Assembly: GCA_026261815.1 (NCBI GenBank) | Contig: JAMPIT010000230.1 | Location: 38,400,501 to 38,464,500 of the forward strand | DNA from: Monarcha castaneiventris obscurior | Lineage: Eukaryota; Chordata; Aves; Passeriformes; Monarchidae | Length of the DNA stretch: 64,000 bases | Direction of reading: 5' to 3' | Part shown: positions 59,801 to 64,000 of the stretch, piece after piece | Layout of the letters: the number at the start of each line of letters is the position of its first letter | Position numbering within the stretch: the stretch's first letter is position 1 | Notes under the pieces: model-generated | What the model was told of the DNA's origin: nothing | Databases searched by the model: none | What the model saw: only the letters and a program-made list of their open reading frames with translations | Program-made: the position numbers and the translations under genes

Positions 59801-62800
59801 CCAACTCAGGCAAAGGCTGACTTTAACAGTTGGTGGTTACCCAGTCAGGCTAAGGAAAGTATGTTTCTGAGTACAGGTTAAAGAAGTATTTTGTGGGAAT
59901 GATTTAGACTAAGTATTAGGTGTTCTGTCAGTTTAGTAGTCTGTGATCTCTGCTACAGCAGAAATTTTAAATAAATATCTAAAGAAGGATTTTTAGATCT
60001 ATTAAGTCTCATTTGGTTGATAATAGCATGCTAAATCTTATATCTCTCAGAAAACTTCTGTAAAACAACAATTCAGACCCATTCTACTCACAACAATCCA
60101 GATTCAGATTCCGGAGACAACTATATGTGTGTGTGTATACATACATATATATATATATAGGGATAGAAATGTTTATAAACATATATATGGACTGAGGATA
60201 GAGGGAGAGATTCAAAGAGCCCATATCTTCTGGGTACTCCCTCTAAAAGGAACAAAGAACAATTAAAACTCACTTTTATACCACCACTCCTCTCAGTAAC
60301 AAAGTAGGAGGCTTAGCTAAAAGGTCTCATCCTTCAAAAGTTTAAATAATTAGAGAATATGATGGCAGTCCTTTTAGTTGAAGATGAAAATTCAATCTGA
60401 AGTATAATCAACAACTGATGAATATTGCTTTCAGATGTGCGTTTTTTGACCACACCTGTAATAAATGGCAAACTGGCTTTTCCAGGAAAATATTGTTGCC
60501 AGGCTTGTGGGCTCCATTGATAATGACTATAGGCAGACCAACAGTGAGGTTAACTGAGAGAAACTGGAGTGGTTGGAAATTATTAATATTAAGTATATTA
60601 TTGAGTTTAGTAAGCTCAGTCTTATTTATTTAGTATCTAAAAAATTAAGCCCAGTGGTCAGCAGAAGACTATTGGAGATTTCAAGAGTGCTAGACTAGTG
60701 CTCTTTTCTATAATTTATGTCTGTGTAGTATCTGAGCATTTTTGTTATGGAATAAAACGTCATACTTACAGATGCTAAAAGCTGACTTCTGCATCAAATT
60801 ATTTAGTGTTTCATCTTAGGTAACCAATTGCAAATGCAAATTAAGGCAAGGATGGCAGATATGGATGGTGATGTTAAAGTCAGCTTTTCCACTGTGAATA
60901 ACAGATACATTGAAGTTAGGCTGTGGTCCGTGTAAAAAGCTAAGAGAAGCAGCTTAGATTAGGTTCAGTGAAGTAAGAAAATCAGGGAAGGAATTTAAAA
61001 AGATATGGACCATGAGATAAACAGGAAGGTGAGATAACAAAATGATCTTTGAATGGCTAAGTGTAGGGCAAGGATTTACTTGTCTAGGTTGGAGGAAGAC
61101 CTGTTGCAGAACGTATGATGAGGAGAAAGTTGGCTAGCATTTTAAGTAGGTGACCAAAACAGGGACTACCACATCCTAGGTTCTGCAGAGAGAAGACCTA
61201 ATTATTGGTCATCCTTTTAAAATGAGGTTCAATCAGACGTACTTTGAATGTTAACAGGTGCTTGCCCAATTTTAAATGCCTGTATCTTCAGTTTACTCTT
61301 TAGGTACCTGTCCATGTAAAGAAGAGAAGACAAAATCCAGGCTATTGGTTAATACTGTTAAGGGTTTCTACCTCAGTTGTGTTTGCAGTGGAGAGAGTTC
61401 CGGTTAAATCCGTACCGTTGTGCAGGAAATAGCAGCCAATTTGCTTGTCTGGATTACAAGTGTAGCTTTGTATTCTCACATGATTGCAGGCTAGCCTGGA
61501 CAATTGGGCAGTGTTTCAGACTGGCTGGCAGTAGGCAGTCAGAATTCAGATTTTGAAGCCTGCTTGGTTTCCTTATCCAGACCGGCTACTTTTTCAAGCC
61601 CTTTTGGGGGCTCTTTCCCAAGAGGGCAATGTTAGGCAAGACTGCAGAGAAATAAACTTCGATACTGGCAATGCTGTCATCACCTGGATTCAGCAGAATC
61701 TCAGGGGAATGGCCTGCTAATGGAAGTCCGTGCATTGAAATAGGTTTCAATTAACAAAAAAAGAGAGGCATAGTTCTCATTTATTCAAAGACATGGCACA
61801 GCATCCAAAATTGTCAGGAGAGCCTTACACAGGCCAGATAAACTAAATTACCCTTGTAAGTGTTTCCTATTCTGCGTGCGTTGTCGGGGTGAACTAGGGT
61901 AGAGGGCTGTATATTTTGTACTACTACAGGAACTGGGGCAGTGCCAGGGCAGAGCTGGACAGACTTTATGTTCCCAACAGGTGGGTGTAAAATTATAGCT
62001 GTGGTGATTTTGTTTCAGTTTTTGCCTCTATTTCCATTGAGAGTAAGGCTTACCTTTAAGGGGAGATTAATTTCTCAGATGAAATTTCTTATCCTTACAA
62101 CAAACAGCTGCCACAGGGTTTGCCATGCAGCAGTTGGCAATAGTTTATTGTTCTGCAAGATCTGTCAAGATCTTTAATTCTGAGGACTTTTTTTTTTTTT
62201 TTTAAAGTATTTATCTACTTTGGGCCCCATAAAGTATTTTACTGCAATATTGAAATTGGCATTAATGATGAAATTGTTTAATTTAGGGAGGGAAAGTAAA
62301 TTAATTTAAAACCTTATGCCAGAAAGCTTGTTCTGCCTTTGCCTTCTATAATCAACCAAACTTTTAGGGCCATGGGAAGAGGATATCCTTCATTCCTTCA
62401 ACTGACTATTCAAAAGACTGTCATTTATGACAGGGTGACAGAGAGAAAGTCAGTGCAGATTATGCAAATTTAATTTGGTCTTAGGTGCAAAGGGGATCTG
62501 TAACTGAGCTTCACAAATGTTACATGTTGGAGGTTGTTTGTTAAGAGATTGTATTTGTGGTAAGCTGTTCATACTGCACACCAAAGAGTTGCTTAGTGGC
62601 CATGAAGTTCAAGACATTGCAAATACCATTTTCACATCTCCTTTTGGCTACTTTTCATTTCAGTATTCAGTAGGAGATTTCCTAGAATTAGAGCAAGTAA
62701 TGAATTGACAGATCACACCTCAGTGGTCCTGACAGGTTTGTGCATGTGTCTCATAGCACAGATATGTCAGTAGCAGATTTTTAGGAGTAATTTTAATGTG

Positions 62801-63269
62801 CTGGATTTTTTTTTAATTACTTCCACTACCTTTATTTATTTTTAAAAATTTTAAACATGAGGCATTGTTTCCTTAAACAATATGTTTTATTAAACCAGGT
62901 TTTGACCTTTGCTGATGTTTACTCTGTAGGGTCAAAGCACTTGTTAGTGCACTGAACTCCCACCACCTGCCAAAAGTGTAATCCTGTGCCTTATGTCCTG
63001 CTACTAAGAGAAGACAGGCAGAAATGCAGACCAGAAACACAATTTTTGTAAACACTGTAGTTATATCAAGATTCCTACTTTCTGGTAAACATATCATTTG
63101 AAGCACAGAAGTGTTTGTCTGCCTAAACTCCTGCAGGGTCCTAGCACAAACATCTAAAAGGCACTGAAGAGAATCACTGTGGGGCTGTTCAGCTCTGAGC
63201 ATATTCATGTAAGAGCACTGTACCAAAATTTCTTCATCAATGTAAAAATAATTTTTGGTGTAATTTCAG
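59801..63269. other. Intergenic sequence, no gene seen
   Basis: This stretch contains a TG/TA microsatellite at about 60123-60160 and a T-run near 62188-62204. No gene was recognised. Confidence 0.6.
60123..60160. repeat. TG/TA microsatellite
   Basis: A short run of tgtgtgtg passes into tacatacatatatatatata. It is probably polymorphic. Confidence 0.95.
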
Positions 63270-63730
63270 AAGTATAGGGGCAGGAGGGACCTCAGAGACT
63301 CCGTGTGAGAAATTCCCCTACCATGATGGAGGACTACTATGCTGGCAGCCAGTCTTGGAGCTATCTAAAAAAATAAATTCTAATGGAAGAGGTTTCTAAA
63401 TAATTCCTTTTTTTCTAGGCAGTATGTTGCAATTCTTGATTACATTCAGAAGCTCAGAATTTTTCTTAGGTTTCCCACAGTAACTTTTGATTCTTCTCCC
63501 TCGTGTATACCAGAAAACTGTTGCAATGTGTATTTTCAACTCAACTTCTACTTATTCTCTTCTTTTCAGAGACTACTTAATCAAATCGATCTGCTTTTCT
63601 TCATTGATTAGCGTATTAGCCCTCACACCATTCTTGTTGATATTTTCTTCCCTCCTTCAAATTTTTTATGTCCCAAATTGAAAGAGGTGCAACAGACAAA
63701 TTTCAGCACCACTAAATACAGTGCACCGAG
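63270..63730 (-). repeat. Probable ancient CR1-like LINE remnant
   Basis: Read on the + strand, the order is gcaggagggacctcagagac, atgatggaggactact, agaatttttcttaggt, ccagaaaactgttgcaatgt, attctcttcttttcagagac, attcttgttgatattttctt and caaattttttatgtcc. This tracks the reverse complement of turtle-type CR1 3' ends over more than 400 bp ('ggaagggacctcaagaggtc', 'gatggagattccac', 'ggaagtttttcctaat', 'tgaaaactgttatcatgtcc', 'cttctcttctccagact', 'catttttgttgctcttctct'). Divergence is high throughout. Confidence 0.6.
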
Positions 63731-64000
63731 GAAAAGTGATGCCATGTTCTGGCCTCAAAATTTATTTATTACTCACTTCAATTCCCTAGCTTCTCTTTTG
63801 CTGTAAAACTGCCTATGTATTTTATCCCATGTCTTATACTTGATCTGTCCTTCCAGCCTGCAGTACTTTACATTCTTTTTGAGGTTTTTTACTTTTGTTA
63901 TTTCAACCATATTCAGTTTTCAACACTATGATGAACCCTACCCTTTGCAGTCCCAGTTATTATCATTACTGAATGTATAAACATATTCTCTCATACCTTA

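Overview
The window looks like vertebrate nuclear DNA, most likely from a bird. It is AT-rich and has no bacterial-type gene packing. It carries two recognisable CR1 retrotransposon copies (the main avian LINE), several much older CR1/L2-like remnants, and no mammalian L1 or Alu. Almost every open reading frame is short, unsupported and often overlapped on the other strand, as expected of non-coding DNA.

The only protein-coding gene I can support is the 3' end of an RBMS-family gene on the + strand, best called RBMS3 (RNA-binding motif, single-stranded-interacting protein 3). Positions 1-19263 are intron. An 81-nt in-frame exon lies at 19264-19344 and a 128-nt exon at 21880-22007. The terminal exon starts at 25870, contributes one base of a split lysine codon, a glutamine codon and a TAA stop (25874-25876), and then becomes a long 3' UTR. 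Candidate poly(A) signals lie at 26518, 28582, 30202 and 31971/31979. Where the transcript really ends cannot be fixed from sequence.

From about 32 kb to 64 kb I see no gene. This half holds CR1 copies at 47066-47400 and 49598-50400 (the second internally deleted), ancient CR1-like remnants near 59600 and 63270, L2/MIR-like remnants near 33750 and 44760, short tandem duplications and low-complexity tracts. If the gene is RBMS3, the known vertebrate gene order puts TGFBR2 next downstream, so this is probably the intergenic spacer. Gene order beyond the window was not seen.

The most interesting signal is at the terminal exon. A second AG lies 11 nt inside the obvious splice acceptor. Joining there would remove the normal stop and open a continuous 55-codon frame through what is otherwise 3' UTR. 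Other points worth a look are an unusual SKQ-stop C-terminus, an intron-retention stop at nearly the same residue, two perfect short palindromes, a near-identical 2-nt-loop hairpin in the 3' UTR, G-rich tracts, and two diverged copies of one ancient amniote repeat inside and near the RBMS3 introns. I found no evidence of a new multi-gene system.
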